Positions 25,802-33,777 of a DNA stretch of 45,402 bases are shown here, one piece after another. The first letter of the stretch is position 1; every line of letters starts with the position of its first letter. A model generated the notes under the pieces. It saw only the letters and a program-made list of their open reading frames with translations, did not search any database and was not told the origin of the DNA. The stretch is from assembly GCA_018817915.1 (NCBI GenBank), contig JAHISX010000027.1, forward strand, positions 1 through 45,402, written 5' to 3'. The DNA is from Bacillota bacterium. Lineage in GTDB: Bacteria > Bacillota_I > Bacilli_A > Acholeplasmatales > Acholeplasmataceae. Both the position numbers and the translations under genes were made by a program.

Positions 25802-26398
25802 TTATGCCATCTTCATAATACTCTTAATGTAGTATTGTCTAAACTCTGGATCCATAAACATTTCAATCTTCATAGAACCATGTAATTTCATCTGAGAAAT
25901 TTGAATAAACAGCGGGATACAAAATGATGAGAACAATAAAATGTATTTTGCAAACAATTCTTTTTTATTGTGGATATTCATTGCTTCTTCTAAGCTCTTA
26001 TAAACAAGCTTTGTGAATTCATTATCCGAAAAGAAGTTATCAATGAGCAAACTTGATGATTCAACCTGAATCTCTTGAGTTAAAAAGAGATAATTTAATA
26101 GTCCAATATTATCAAGTGAGAAATTATAGATGTAATTCATCATCTTTTCAAGTTTTTCTTCAATGGTTTGATTGTCATGGACCTTAATGACTTGATCTGT
26201 AATATATTGTTTGAGCTCGTTCAACACTTCTTCAACGACAATCTTCATCAATTTTTCTTTACTTCCAAAATGATAGTTGACTGCTGCAATATTAACAAAT
26301 GATGCTTCAGCAATATCCTTAATAGTAACTGTCGCATGCTTTTGAATTAAAATCTTTGTGTTTTCAATTAACTTTCTTTTAATTTCCTGACTAGACAT
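25802..26398 (-). CDS. TetR-family transcriptional regulator
   Basis: The 198-residue protein starts at 26398, where AGAAGG lies 7 nt upstream. The N-terminal helix-turn-helix domain (residues ~5-55) reads LIENTKILIQKHATVTIKDI, then EASFVNIAAVNYHFGSKEKL, the standard TetR signature. The C-terminal ligand domain is helical and aromatic (YIYNFSLDNIGLLNYLF) and cannot be assigned. It diverges from the MMPL exporter gene at 26526. The intergenic region contains two symmetric sites (26417-26443 and 26464-26501), so it most likely represses itself and the exporter, with the exported compound as inducer. Confidence 0.92.
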   Translation of the reverse strand: MSSQEIKRKLIENTKILIQKHATVTIKDIAEASFVNIAAVNYHFGSKEKLMKIVVEEVLNELKQYITDQVIKVHDNQTIEEKLEKMMNYIYNFSLDNIGLLNYLFLTQEIQVESSSLLIDNFFSDNEFTKLVYKSLEEAMNIHNKKELFAKYILLFSSFCIPLFIQISQMKLHGSMKIEMFMDPEFRQYYIKSIMKMA

Positions 26399-26416
26399 AA
26401 GATACCTTCTTTCAAT

Positions 26417-26443
26417 TGAAACGTCATTTAAAACCATGTTTCA
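26417..26443. promoter_or_regulatory. Dyad near the TetR gene start
   Basis: TGAAAC-N15-GTTTCA (26417-26422 and 26438-26443) lies between the TetR start codon and a TATAAA-like -10 on the minus strand. It is a possible autoregulatory site; the arms are short. Confidence 0.35.
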
Positions 26444-26463
26444 TATCTCATTTATACCATAAA

Positions 26464-26501
26464 AAACATATAATTAAAATGTACATTTAAAATTATTGTT
26501 T
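26464..26501. promoter_or_regulatory. Palindrome between TetR and MMPL genes, likely operator
   Basis: The core AAATGTACATTT (26477-26488) is a perfect 12-bp palindrome. It lies at the centre of a 38-bp dyad whose ends are AAACA and TGTTT; 13 of 19 positions match between the arms. It is placed in the middle of the divergent intergenic region, as expected for a TetR operator. Confidence 0.55.
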
Positions 26502-26525
26502 AAATTATATATTTGAGGTGATCTA

Positions 26526-28571
26526 ATGAGAAAACTACTCATCTTCGTGGGTGTGATGCTTCTGTTGCTTGCATCATTCCTTTTTATCCCCAAAACAACA
26601 ACCAATTATGATATGACCATCTACCTTCCTGATGATTCAGGAACGAAACAAGGACTAGAAATCATCAAAGATGAATTCAACGAAGAGTCATCGATTCAAA
26701 TTCTTGTGATGGCTATCACATCAACTGATCTAATTTTTTTGATGAATTCAATTGAATCTGTATCTTTAGTCAAAAATGTCATCTGGTTAGATGACTATGT
26801 TGACTTATCTTTAGTTCCTATAGAATTTATTGATTCACAAACGCTTGCTCCATTTTATCAAGATGGAGATGCGCTTTTTACAATCATCTTTGCTACGGAT
26901 GCTTATGACACTGATCTAGAAACATCAATCAACTCAATTAAAGATATCTTATCTGATTATGAGATTCACTTAAGAGGTGATGTTTTAGCTAACATTCAAG
27001 CTAGAACGGTTGCTAAGGGTGAAGTTACTAAAATTATGTATTTGATCATCCCGATCATCTTAATCATTTTACTTCTAGCATCACATGCTTGGATTGAACC
27101 AATTTTAGTCCTAATTACTTTAGGTGTTGCTGTTCTATTTAATATATTCACTAATGGATTACTCCCTAATGTATCATTCATCACACGAACGATGGCGCTT
27201 GCGCTTCAGCTTGCCTTATCGATTGATTATGCATTATTTATGATTCATCGGTTTTACGAGGAAAGGAAGACCAATACAGCTCACGATGCTGCAATGCTTT
27301 CTAGAAAACACGCATTTAAATCCATTACTGCTTCAGCTTTAACAACAATCGCAGGGTTTACTGCTCTATTCTTTATGAAGTATCAAATTGGATTCGATAT
27401 CGGACTAGTCTTATCTAAAGGTATCATCTTCAGTTATCTATCGACCATGATTATTTTACCAACACTCCTTGTCTGGTTTGATCCATTAATTCAAAAGACA
27501 AAGCATGGTATGCTCATTCCCTCATTTAAAAAATTCTTTAAGCTTCAATATAAGATTAGATACCTCTTATTCTTTATTTTGGTTACATCTATTGGATTAG
27601 GTGCTTACTTTCAAACACATACAACCTATATTTATGGATCTAGCACGGTCGGAGGTTCTGTAAGTACACTTTCAACAGATCAAGCTTTAATTAGAGAAAG
27701 ATTCGGATACAACAACCAGCTTGTCATCTTATTTCCTAATGAAACGGTCAATCAAGAAGTTCAACTTTCGGCATCTCTACTAGCAAATACGGATATCACA
27801 AATGTTCAAGCACTTGTTACAAGTGTTGATCCAAACATTCCAAGGGAATTCTTACCTGTTGAGCTTGTTGATCAATTTGTGGGAACAAATTATTCTAGAA
27901 TCATTATCACAACTTCTCTATATCAAGAAAATGCTGCACTCTATTCATTTGTTGATGACTTAAATGATATCATCTCTTCAGAGTATGATGAGTTCTATAT
28001 CGTCGGTAATGCATCAGCATTAACGGATATTAGAACATCTATACTCGATCAAAATCTATTGATCACACTTTTGACAATCATCTCTGTTGGCGTGATTGTA
28101 GGTATCATCTTTAAATCATTTACAATTCCAATCCTATTAGTAGGTATCATACAAGGTGCCGTTTGGATTAATCTTTCTATTCTATACTTCATGCATACAG
28201 AAGTCATCTACATAGGCTATTTGGTTGTTATGAGTATTCAATTAGGAGCGACGATTGACTACGCAGTTCTTCTAACCAATAGGTACTTAGACGAAAGGAA
28301 GCTCCTACCAAAGAAAGAAGCCATGCTAGAAGCCTATTCCAAATCTTCAATTTCAATATTGATTTCAGGAACAATCTTAACGATTGCAGGTTTTGTTGAA
28401 GGATTGTTTTCAGATATTGATTCAGTTACTGATATTGGTCTTTTATTAGGTAAAGGGGCAATGATTTCATCGTTGATGATTTTCATCTTCTTACCTACTG
28501 CACTCGTCCTTTTAGATAAAATCATTGTTAAACAACCTAAAAAGACTAAAAATGTGGTCAAAATGACTTGA
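26526..28571 (+). CDS. MMPL/RND-superfamily exporter (copy 1)
   Basis: The 681-residue protein is a membrane exporter driven by the proton gradient, of the MMPL type. Two similar halves each contain one N-terminal helix, an extracytoplasmic loop (residues ~25-165 and ~365-505) and a five-helix bundle. The conserved transmembrane Asp pattern appears in both: SIDYALFMIHRFYEER and ATIDYAVLLTNRYLDER. Substrates of the family are mostly lipids, siderophores or drugs; none can be named here. GAGGTGA precedes the ATG. Control by the divergent TetR protein is likely. The stop is TGA. The first small-RNA candidate begins about 80 bases further on. Confidence 0.92.
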   Translation: MRKLLIFVGVMLLLLASFLFIPKTTTNYDMTIYLPDDSGTKQGLEIIKDEFNEESSIQILVMAITSTDLIFLMNSIESVSLVKNVIWLDDYVDLSLVPIEFIDSQTLAPFYQDGDALFTIIFATDAYDTDLETSINSIKDILSDYEIHLRGDVLANIQARTVAKGEVTKIMYLIIPIILIILLLASHAWIEPILVLITLGVAVLFNIFTNGLLPNVSFITRTMALALQLALSIDYALFMIHRFYEERKTNTAHDAAMLSRKHAFKSITASALTTIAGFTALFFMKYQIGFDIGLVLSKGIIFSYLSTMIILPTLLVWFDPLIQKTKHGMLIPSFKKFFKLQYKIRYLLFFILVTSIGLGAYFQTHTTYIYGSSTVGGSVSTLSTDQALIRERFGYNNQLVILFPNETVNQEVQLSASLLANTDITNVQALVTSVDPNIPREFLPVELVDQFVGTNYSRIIITTSLYQENAALYSFVDDLNDIISSEYDEFYIVGNASALTDIRTSILDQNLLITLLTIISVGVIVGIIFKSFTIPILLVGIIQGAVWINLSILYFMHTEVIYIGYLVVMSIQLGATIDYAVLLTNRYLDERKLLPKKEAMLEAYSKSSISILISGTILTIAGFVEGLFSDIDSVTDIGLLLGKGAMISSLMIFIFLPTALVLLDKIIVKQPKKTKNVVKMT

Positions 28572-28574
28572 TTT

Positions 28575-28652
28575 TAACACACACTATCATAGTTTCTCAT
28601 AAAATAACATAATCCTTAACAAATGCTTAATTTGGGTTTACAATGTAAGTGT
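28575..28652 (+). repeat. Direct repeat, copy 1 (promoter block of sRNA candidate 1)
   Basis: TTAACACACACTATCATAGT and the bases to AAGTG at 28652 match the block at 28831-28909 over most positions. The shared elements are the palindrome ACTATCATAGT (28584-28594) and the promoter TTAACA-N17-TACAAT (28617-28645). The two copies are about 256 bp apart. Confidence 0.85.
28617..28645 (+). promoter_or_regulatory. Promoter of sRNA candidate 1
   Basis: TTAACA (28617-28622), a 17-bp spacer and TACAAT (28640-28645). The same hexamers and spacing are kept in copy 2 although the spacer itself differs, which suggests selection for the promoter. Confidence 0.7.
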
Positions 28653-28789
28653 ATCTTAGTTTAAAGCATATTTATGATAAACCGTGCCAAAGTTAATACC
28701 ACAAATAAGAACTTAAAACTAAAATCATTTTTTTCTCCCCTATACAAAAAAAGATGCCGGGACAAAACCCAAAAGAGCGTCTTTTTTTT
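28652..28789 (+). ncRNA. Candidate small RNA 1
   Basis: The region has a conserved promoter, no convincing reading frame and an intrinsic terminator, giving an RNA of about 140 nt. The 5' part (28654-28667) can pair with 28712-28725 and an inner segment (28671-28677) with 28700-28706, making a long imperfect hairpin. A single-stranded UCUCCCC (28734-28740) lies between this hairpin and the terminator. C-rich runs of this kind bind ribosome sites in known Gram-positive small RNAs (FsrA, RsaE). A 6S-like role is an alternative, because of the rod shape. Existence of the RNA is inferred. Confidence 0.55.
28746..28789 (+). terminator. Terminator of sRNA candidate 1
   Basis: AAAAAAAGATGC (28746-28757) pairs with GCGTC and the following T run (28777-28789) with one wobble; GGG (28759-28761) and CCC (28768-28770) extend the stem. 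Eight T follow. It may also end read-through from the MMPL gene. Confidence 0.75.
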
Positions 28790-28830
28790 AATGTAATTTT
28801 CTCATTATATTCACATACTTGAGATCTCAA

Positions 28831-28909
28831 TTAACACATACTATCATAGTTTTTCATAAAGTCCCATAATGCTTAACATTTAAAACAATTAGGTATACAA
28901 TCATAAGTG
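28831..28909 (+). repeat. Direct repeat, copy 2 (promoter block of sRNA candidate 2)
   Basis: This block matches 28575-28652, including TTAACACATACTATCATAGT, the palindrome at 28840-28850 and the promoter at 28873-28901, and ends in the shared AAGTG. Most differences are single substitutions plus one inserted base. Confidence 0.85.
28873..28901 (+). promoter_or_regulatory. Promoter of sRNA candidate 2
   Basis: TTAACA (28873-28878), a 17-bp spacer and TACAAT (28896-28901), identical in hexamers and spacing to copy 1. Confidence 0.7.
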
Positions 28910-29075
28910 AAAAGCAAATCCCCTTGTTTATGCGATTCAATCTTGACTAAGAATGAGCGTCGCTTAACATATAATTCATCAAAAAGCAGTATTACAAATA
29001 GAACAGTAAGAACTTCATTTTCTCTCCCAGAAAAGAAAAAAAGCCAATGGCAATTGCTATTGGCTTCTTTTTTAT
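28908..29075 (+). ncRNA. Candidate small RNA 2
   Basis: About 165 nt between the conserved promoter and a strong terminator. The body differs from copy 1 in its middle but shares ACAAATA-GAAC and the pyrimidine-rich CATTTT-CTCTCCC tract; UCUCUCCC lies at 29021-29028 and a second C run (CCCC) at 28920-28923. A GTG-led frame of 64 codons runs through it, but it has no ribosome site and continues through the terminator into the opposite gene, so I do not treat it as a gene. The RNA is inferred from structure only. Confidence 0.5.
29034..29075. terminator. Bidirectional terminator, sRNA 2 and MMPL copy 2
   Basis: AAGCCAATGGC (from 29041) pairs with GCTATTGGCTT (from 29055) with one mismatch around AATT, flanked by A-rich and T-rich runs. 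On the plus strand it ends the RNA candidate, and on the minus strand the MMPL gene whose stop is at 29076. Confidence 0.85.
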
Positions 29076-31223
29076 CTATTTCTTTTTCTTTTCTATTCTA
29101 AAGATTGTAGGAAGTAATGTTAATGTGACAAAGACACTCACAACCATACTAACCCACATTAAGATAGAGACATTAAAATGAATATTTAATGGTGAAAACA
29201 TTAAGACAGTTAATCCTAAAGAAATACCGAGGGCATTTGCGATGATTGGTCTAGATGAATTCTGATAAGCTTTATCAACGGCTTCATGTCTGGAATTACC
29301 TTCTTTTACGTAGTACTTATAGACACTTGAGAAATGGACTGCATAATCTATACCAACACCAATGGTGATACTAAAGATAATAACTGTTGTAATATTTAAT
29401 GAAATACCTGTAATACCTAAGAATGCATATAGAGCACCTACAGTAACTACGATAGGAATTAAGCTTGCAACAGCAATCTTAATATTTCTAAGTGTCGCAA
29501 CCATCATCAATAAGACAACACCTAAAGCAAGTAAAATACTATTGATTTGCATCGTTGTGATATTGACATTTAAGTCTCTCATCAAATACTGAACACCAGT
29601 AACTGATGCATTCGTATTGTTAAGTTCAACTGTATTTTCAATAGTAAACAATGTGCTATTTTCCATATCGCTAGGGAAAACTAGAAGACGTACAACTTGA
29701 TGATCTGTTGAAATTAAATTGTGAATAACACTTTGCTCATCAGCTGCAATCGCAGTATACACCACATTCATGATTGGATCACTTGGTATTTCTCCAACAA
29801 ATGTCATTTGATAAAATATATTCATTAAGGCGTAAGGATTTACAACTTTATTAACTTCATCTAAGCTATTGAGTTGATCAGCAAGAAGATTAATCTCATT
29901 CATTGAATCAACCGTTAAGGGACTACCTTCTAATTCCACATAGACATAAATCGGTATAGATCCACCATTAACTTCTTGAATCTTTTCAGCATTTTGAGCA
30001 ACAATGGTTGAGTCTTTATAAATCATGAGCATATTAAACTCATTGTTAATTTGTCCACTAAAAATAAAGAAGTTAAAAGCAATCAATATAACAATTAATA
30101 AGGATGGAATACCCCATAATTTTTTTAATCCTTTAGATAAATCAACTTTCTTAACATGAACCTTTTTAGGAAGCACATTAATGTTATTAGATAAAATAAG
30201 TGGTAACACATACCATGTTGCTATCCCAGCAAGTAAGATACCTAATGCACTATAAACCGCTAAATCTTTAACGCTATCTGTACTCATCGATAATAAGCTT
30301 AAGAATCCAGCCATTGATGTTAATGTTGTTACAATCATGGGAATACCCACAATTTTCAATGTGTTATTTAAAGCGGTCTTTGTATTTTTCCCTTCTTTTT
30401 TAGAGTCTTGATAATGAGACATGAAGTGAAGTCCATCTGCTGAACCGATAACAATAATGAATATCGGAACAACCGCTGTTAAGATTGACACTTCATTACC
30501 TAACCATCCGATAATCCCTAAAGTCCATAATGATCCGATACCAGCAGGGAGCACACTCAACATGGTTGGCTTAAATGCACCAATTTGCCATCTAAATACT
30601 AATAGTATGACGAGCAGTGCCAAAGGGGGGAGCACAAGTAAGATTCTTATAATATAATCTGTAATCTTTGTCTGGTTATATGTATCACCTGATATATAGG
30701 ATTGATAATCATAAGCACTCAAAGTATCTTCTATTTCATGAATGTTTGTCTTACTGAAATCTTCAGTAATAAAAACATTGAAAATCGAATAATATGTGTC
30801 TGTATCTACAACTAAAGGTGAGAACTCGCCAAATCCTAAATAGTAATTTTTAACATAGGTAGGATCCAAAGTCTCAATATCAGTTAAAGACCCACTAGAC
30901 ATAATTTGATCAGGTGCAACGCCTTGAACTGTCGTGACATTAGGAATTGCTCCTAATGCTGTTTGAATGTCATGAAGATCTGCAATCGTTATAGAATCAA
31001 AATTTTCATGTTCGACAACAACTACAATTTGATTCAAACTACCAAATACCTCTTCTTGTTGTAAGATGCGTGTTTCATAGATGGAATCATTGGTCGAAAA
31101 TAATGAAAAATCCGTATTTAATTTAACCATGAAAACTCCAGCAATAGAAAAACCTATGGTTAAGATCAAAAAGATAAACAATGGCTTTTTAAACTTAAAA
31201 ATAATGTTCGTATATTTATTCAT
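29076..31223 (-). CDS. MMPL/RND-superfamily exporter (copy 2)
   Basis: This 715-residue exporter is of the same superfamily as copy 1 but only distantly similar. The start at 31223 has GGAG 6 nt upstream. Both halves show a single helix, an extracytoplasmic loop and a helix bundle. The transmembrane motif reads IGSADGLHFMSHYQ in the first half, with Asp shifted relative to the usual IDY, and IGVGIDYAVHFSSVY in the second. The pattern fits RND proteins of the hopanoid/SSD-like and patched-related type. A perfect TTGACA-N17-TATAAT promoter (31259-31287) suggests strong constitutive expression. It converges on copy 1, with the small-RNA pair between them. Confidence 0.92.
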   Translation of the reverse strand: MNKYTNIIFKFKKPLFIFLILTIGFSIAGVFMVKLNTDFSLFSTNDSIYETRILQQEEVFGSLNQIVVVVEHENFDSITIADLHDIQTALGAIPNVTTVQGVAPDQIMSSGSLTDIETLDPTYVKNYYLGFGEFSPLVVDTDTYYSIFNVFITEDFSKTNIHEIEDTLSAYDYQSYISGDTYNQTKITDYIIRILLVLPPLALLVILLVFRWQIGAFKPTMLSVLPAGIGSLWTLGIIGWLGNEVSILTAVVPIFIIVIGSADGLHFMSHYQDSKKEGKNTKTALNNTLKIVGIPMIVTTLTSMAGFLSLLSMSTDSVKDLAVYSALGILLAGIATWYVLPLILSNNINVLPKKVHVKKVDLSKGLKKLWGIPSLLIVILIAFNFFIFSGQINNEFNMLMIYKDSTIVAQNAEKIQEVNGGSIPIYVYVELEGSPLTVDSMNEINLLADQLNSLDEVNKVVNPYALMNIFYQMTFVGEIPSDPIMNVVYTAIAADEQSVIHNLISTDHQVVRLLVFPSDMENSTLFTIENTVELNNTNASVTGVQYLMRDLNVNITTMQINSILLALGVVLLMMVATLRNIKIAVASLIPIVVTVGALYAFLGITGISLNITTVIIFSITIGVGIDYAVHFSSVYKYYVKEGNSRHEAVDKAYQNSSRPIIANALGISLGLTVLMFSPLNIHFNVSILMWVSMVVSVFVTLTLLPTIFRIEKKKK

Positions 31224-31258
31224 AAATAGCTCCATTCATTCGGATATGCAACGTTACT

Positions 31259-31287
31259 ATTATAGGACTGTAAAAAAGATATGTCAA
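31259..31287 (-). promoter_or_regulatory. Consensus promoter of MMPL copy 2
   Basis: On the minus strand TTGACA (31282-31287), a 17-bp spacer and TATAAT (31259-31264). Both hexamers and the spacing are exact consensus. Confidence 0.85.
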
Positions 31288-31309
31288 TAGACGAAGATGC
31301 ACGGTAGAG

Positions 31310-31349
31310 ATAAAGAAAAGGATACTAACAATGAGTATCCTTTATCTTA
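31310..31349 (-). terminator. Intrinsic terminator of the nitroreductase-like gene
   Basis: AAAGGATACT (31317-31326) and AGTATCCTTT (31334-31343) form a 10-bp stem with a 7-nt loop, extended by GATAA / TTATC further out. It lies directly after the stop at 31351. Confidence 0.75.
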
Positions 31350-31350
31350 T

Positions 31351-32190
31351 CTAATTTAAATCATGATCTTTAATACAATCAAATGAAATAATGTATTTCA
31401 TCTGATCGACTTGTGGGTGATCTGAATCAACTACAATCGCATAGGTCTTCTGATCTTCAATAAGTCCCAATTCAAAATGACATATCGCTATACCCAAATC
31501 AAGTGCTTGAATATCAAAAGGCATATTTTCAGCATACCCCTTAGTCTTTTCTAAATAGAAATGGACTTTATTGCCTTTAACTATTACTCTCCATGGTTGT
31601 TTATTGGAAGCGGATGGTCCAATACGAACCAGTTCTAAATATTTTGCAATTTGATGCGCTTTATTTAAAGGTGTTTTTATATCGTTTTCAAAAAATAATG
31701 TTTCAAATGGGAGTCTTCTATCGCCTTTAATGGCTGTGCGAATGACTTTCTCTTTAATTGATCGATTTTCAGCAGGATATCCAACAGGTGTAACCGCAGG
31801 AACTACCTCGCCTTCAGCAAGTAAGTAATCGAAAGCTTCTCGATTGAATGTACCACCTAGCCAGACACTACCTAAATTCATTTGAGTAAGTCTTAAGATG
31901 ACTTTTTCAAATAAATATCCATAATCGACAATACCTTCAAAATCGTTTTTTACACATCCAGCAACAAATGCTGGTGGATTTTTAACAAATCCATAAGTGC
32001 CTATTTGAATTTGAACTTCATCTCCGGTATATGGGCTATCATAGAAAAATAATCTTACCGAATGACCAAAAGGTCCTTTTTTATCTGTTAGTTCTTCAAT
32101 GATATCCTTAACTGCTTTTTCATCATTCTTTAGTAATGGTTTCTTCTGATAAGTGCGTACCGAAACTCTTTTTTCGATTGTTTTAATCAT
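31351..32190 (-). CDS. Nitroreductase-family flavoprotein (TM1586 type)
   Basis: The 279-residue protein matches the TM1586-like nitroreductase group, in which two half-domains lie in one chain. The N-terminal KRVSVRTYQKKPL is the FMN-phosphate-binding pattern. Further motifs are FVKNPPAFVAGCV, LGSVWLGGTFNR and VGYPAENR, and IGPSASNKQPWRVIV in the second half. These proteins bind FMN and use NAD(P)H; the physiological substrate is unknown. AAGGAG precedes the ATG. The membrane-protein gene upstream ends only 11 bp away, so the two form an operon. Confidence 0.87.
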   Translation of the reverse strand: MIKTIEKRVSVRTYQKKPLLKNDEKAVKDIIEELTDKKGPFGHSVRLFFYDSPYTGDEVQIQIGTYGFVKNPPAFVAGCVKNDFEGIVDYGYLFEKVILRLTQMNLGSVWLGGTFNREAFDYLLAEGEVVPAVTPVGYPAENRSIKEKVIRTAIKGDRRLPFETLFFENDIKTPLNKAHQIAKYLELVRIGPSASNKQPWRVIVKGNKVHFYLEKTKGYAENMPFDIQALDLGIAICHFELGLIEDQKTYAIVVDSDHPQVDQMKYIISFDCIKDHDLN

Positions 32191-32201
32191 AGATAAGCTC
32201 C

Positions 32202-32531
32202 TTACTTAGAAAATTTAAATGTAACAAACTCAATGATCATACCATAGATAATACCAGCAATGAATCCGGTCGTATCAAAAAATGCGGTAGAGCAATAGAA
32301 AGCAAATGACACAAATGCTCCTAAGATAGCCCCTCTTAAGATTGCTTTTGGCAACGTGAAGCATCGACTCGCTAAGCCAATCACTAAACCAATTAAGACT
32401 CTATTAAACCAAAATGCAAATAAATAGAGAGGTTCTAATGTTTGAGTATATCTAAGTTGTGCTCCAACAATACATAAGACTCCTAAAAGAGCTCCTGTTA
32501 AAAGACCAATCAATATTCTTCTTTTGTTCAT
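32202..32531 (-). CDS. Small membrane protein, 109 aa
   Basis: I do not recognise a family. Three or four hydrophobic helices contain glycine-rich faces (LIGLLTGALLGVLCIVGA, RVLIGLVIGLASR, AILRGAILGAFVSFAFY, GFIAGIIYGMIIEF), a pattern seen in small proteins that pack tightly in the membrane. AAAGGAA precedes the ATG. It is the first gene of a two-gene operon with the nitroreductase-like gene. Confidence 0.7.
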   Translation of the reverse strand: MNKRRILIGLLTGALLGVLCIVGAQLRYTQTLEPLYLFAFWFNRVLIGLVIGLASRCFTLPKAILRGAILGAFVSFAFYCSTAFFDTTGFIAGIIYGMIIEFVTFKFSK

Positions 32532-32628
32532 ATCAAATTCCTTTCTATTATTTTAGATTTTTCATGCTTATGATTATAGTATAGCATATGGAAGATGAAC
32601 AAAATGATATCCAAATTCCAAAATAGAC

Positions 32629-33777
32629 TTAAAGACTGTTTTTATATTGTTGATAAATGAACTCACCGGCATGGACATACATGGTAGGTAGTTTACGATC
32701 TTTAAAAATGAACTGATACAATTGATTTCCCTCATAAATTTGAACATTGATACCAATATCAGAAGGTAATGTTGATACATTTTTGATATCAAATACGAGT
32801 GACTCTGGTTTCCCATCAATCACGCCTTCAAATGTATATGCTTTTGGATTCAATGTTAATTTACCGTATCCAACTTCAACAACTCTATTATTTCTAAAGC
32901 TTTCAAGTTTAACTTGATGTGATAAAACAAACTCTGGATGATTTAAAATCCGATTTTGAACTGTTTTTTCTTGAATACCAAATAGGTAATCAATTGAATA
33001 TCCCCCAATCTTGCCGTACTGATCATACTTCAAATCTGTGGAACATTGTGGACAATGTAAATGATCTTTATCAGCAACCAATCCTTCATACGAACATTTT
33101 GGACATTGATAAATAACATTTTCTAAGTTAGCAATATTATTTAATTTATATGTATATTTCTTTTCCTCATTATATTCAGAAGCATTGAAATAGATCTTAT
33201 CAACGACAATATCATAAATTTGTTGATCATTTAAAGTGCTTAATGTTTCTTTGCTGATGATGAGTTCCATCTTTGTCTCTATTTTCCCTCTAAAAGTTTT
33301 CTTTGACCAAGGAGGATTAACAAAATAGGCATTGTGATGGATCACTGTGTAAACATCTACACCAGCTTTTCTTAAAAACTTAGCAATCGAAAAAGCAGGA
33401 ACTAAAGATTTACCATATGGTGAGATCTGTCCTTCAGGAAAGACAGAAACAAGCCCACCTTTTTTTAAGATCTTGAAAGCCTTTAAGGTTGCTGCTGGGT
33501 CAGGCTGAAAAAGCGATTTAGGAATCGCTCTAGCCAATCTTAAAAACGGACCCAACAAGGGATCATAAAACATCTTATTAGCAGCTAAATAGCTGACTCT
33601 ATTTGGATAGAGTGCTGCTGTCGTATAAATGAAATCATAAAATGATGTATGATTAGATAAAGCGATTGCAGGTTGATTGATTTTAATCTTTTGAATCACT
33701 CTTTGCCCTTTGAGATATGCAAATATCTTAATGAAAAATCCAAGAGTGATATAAAAGATTGCATTCGGGCGCTTCAT
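32629..33777 (-). CDS. 1-acyl-glycerol-3-phosphate acyltransferase-like protein with zinc ribbon
   Basis: The 382-residue protein has a PlsC-type acyltransferase domain: NHTSFYD with the catalytic H43-x4-D48, and FPEG at 113-116. It would acylate lysophosphatidate or a similar acceptor at the membrane surface. The chain then extends beyond a usual PlsC (about 200-250 residues). Two CPxC pairs at residues ~227-247 (CPKC and CPQC) form a likely zinc ribbon, and a further ~130-residue beta-rich domain follows (SHQVKLESFRNNRVVEVGYG). It starts directly at the stop of the transporter gene (TAAATG) with no ribosome site of its own, so its translation is probably coupled. Confidence 0.87.
   Translation of the reverse strand: MKRPNAIFYITLGFFIKIFAYLKGQRVIQKIKINQPAIALSNHTSFYDFIYTTAALYPNRVSYLAANKMFYDPLLGPFLRLARAIPKSLFQPDPAATLKAFKILKKGGLVSVFPEGQISPYGKSLVPAFSIAKFLRKAGVDVYTVIHHNAYFVNPPWSKKTFRGKIETKMELIISKETLSTLNDQQIYDIVVDKIYFNASEYNEEKKYTYKLNNIANLENVIYQCPKCSYEGLVADKDHLHCPQCSTDLKYDQYGKIGGYSIDYLFGIQEKTVQNRILNHPEFVLSHQVKLESFRNNRVVEVGYGKLTLNPKAYTFEGVIDGKPESLVFDIKNVSTLPSDIGINVQIYEGNQLYQFIFKDRKLPTMYVHAGEFIYQQYKNSL

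Noticed and set aside
28907-29101. 64-codon frame over the second sRNA candidate
   Set aside because: It has no ribosome site, reads through a strong terminator and ends inside the opposite MMPL gene. A simple pyrimidine-rich sequence explains the open frame.
32574-32819. 81-codon minus-strand frame at the end of the acyltransferase gene
   Set aside because: It lies in another frame of a clear acyltransferase gene and has no ribosome site or recognisable domain.
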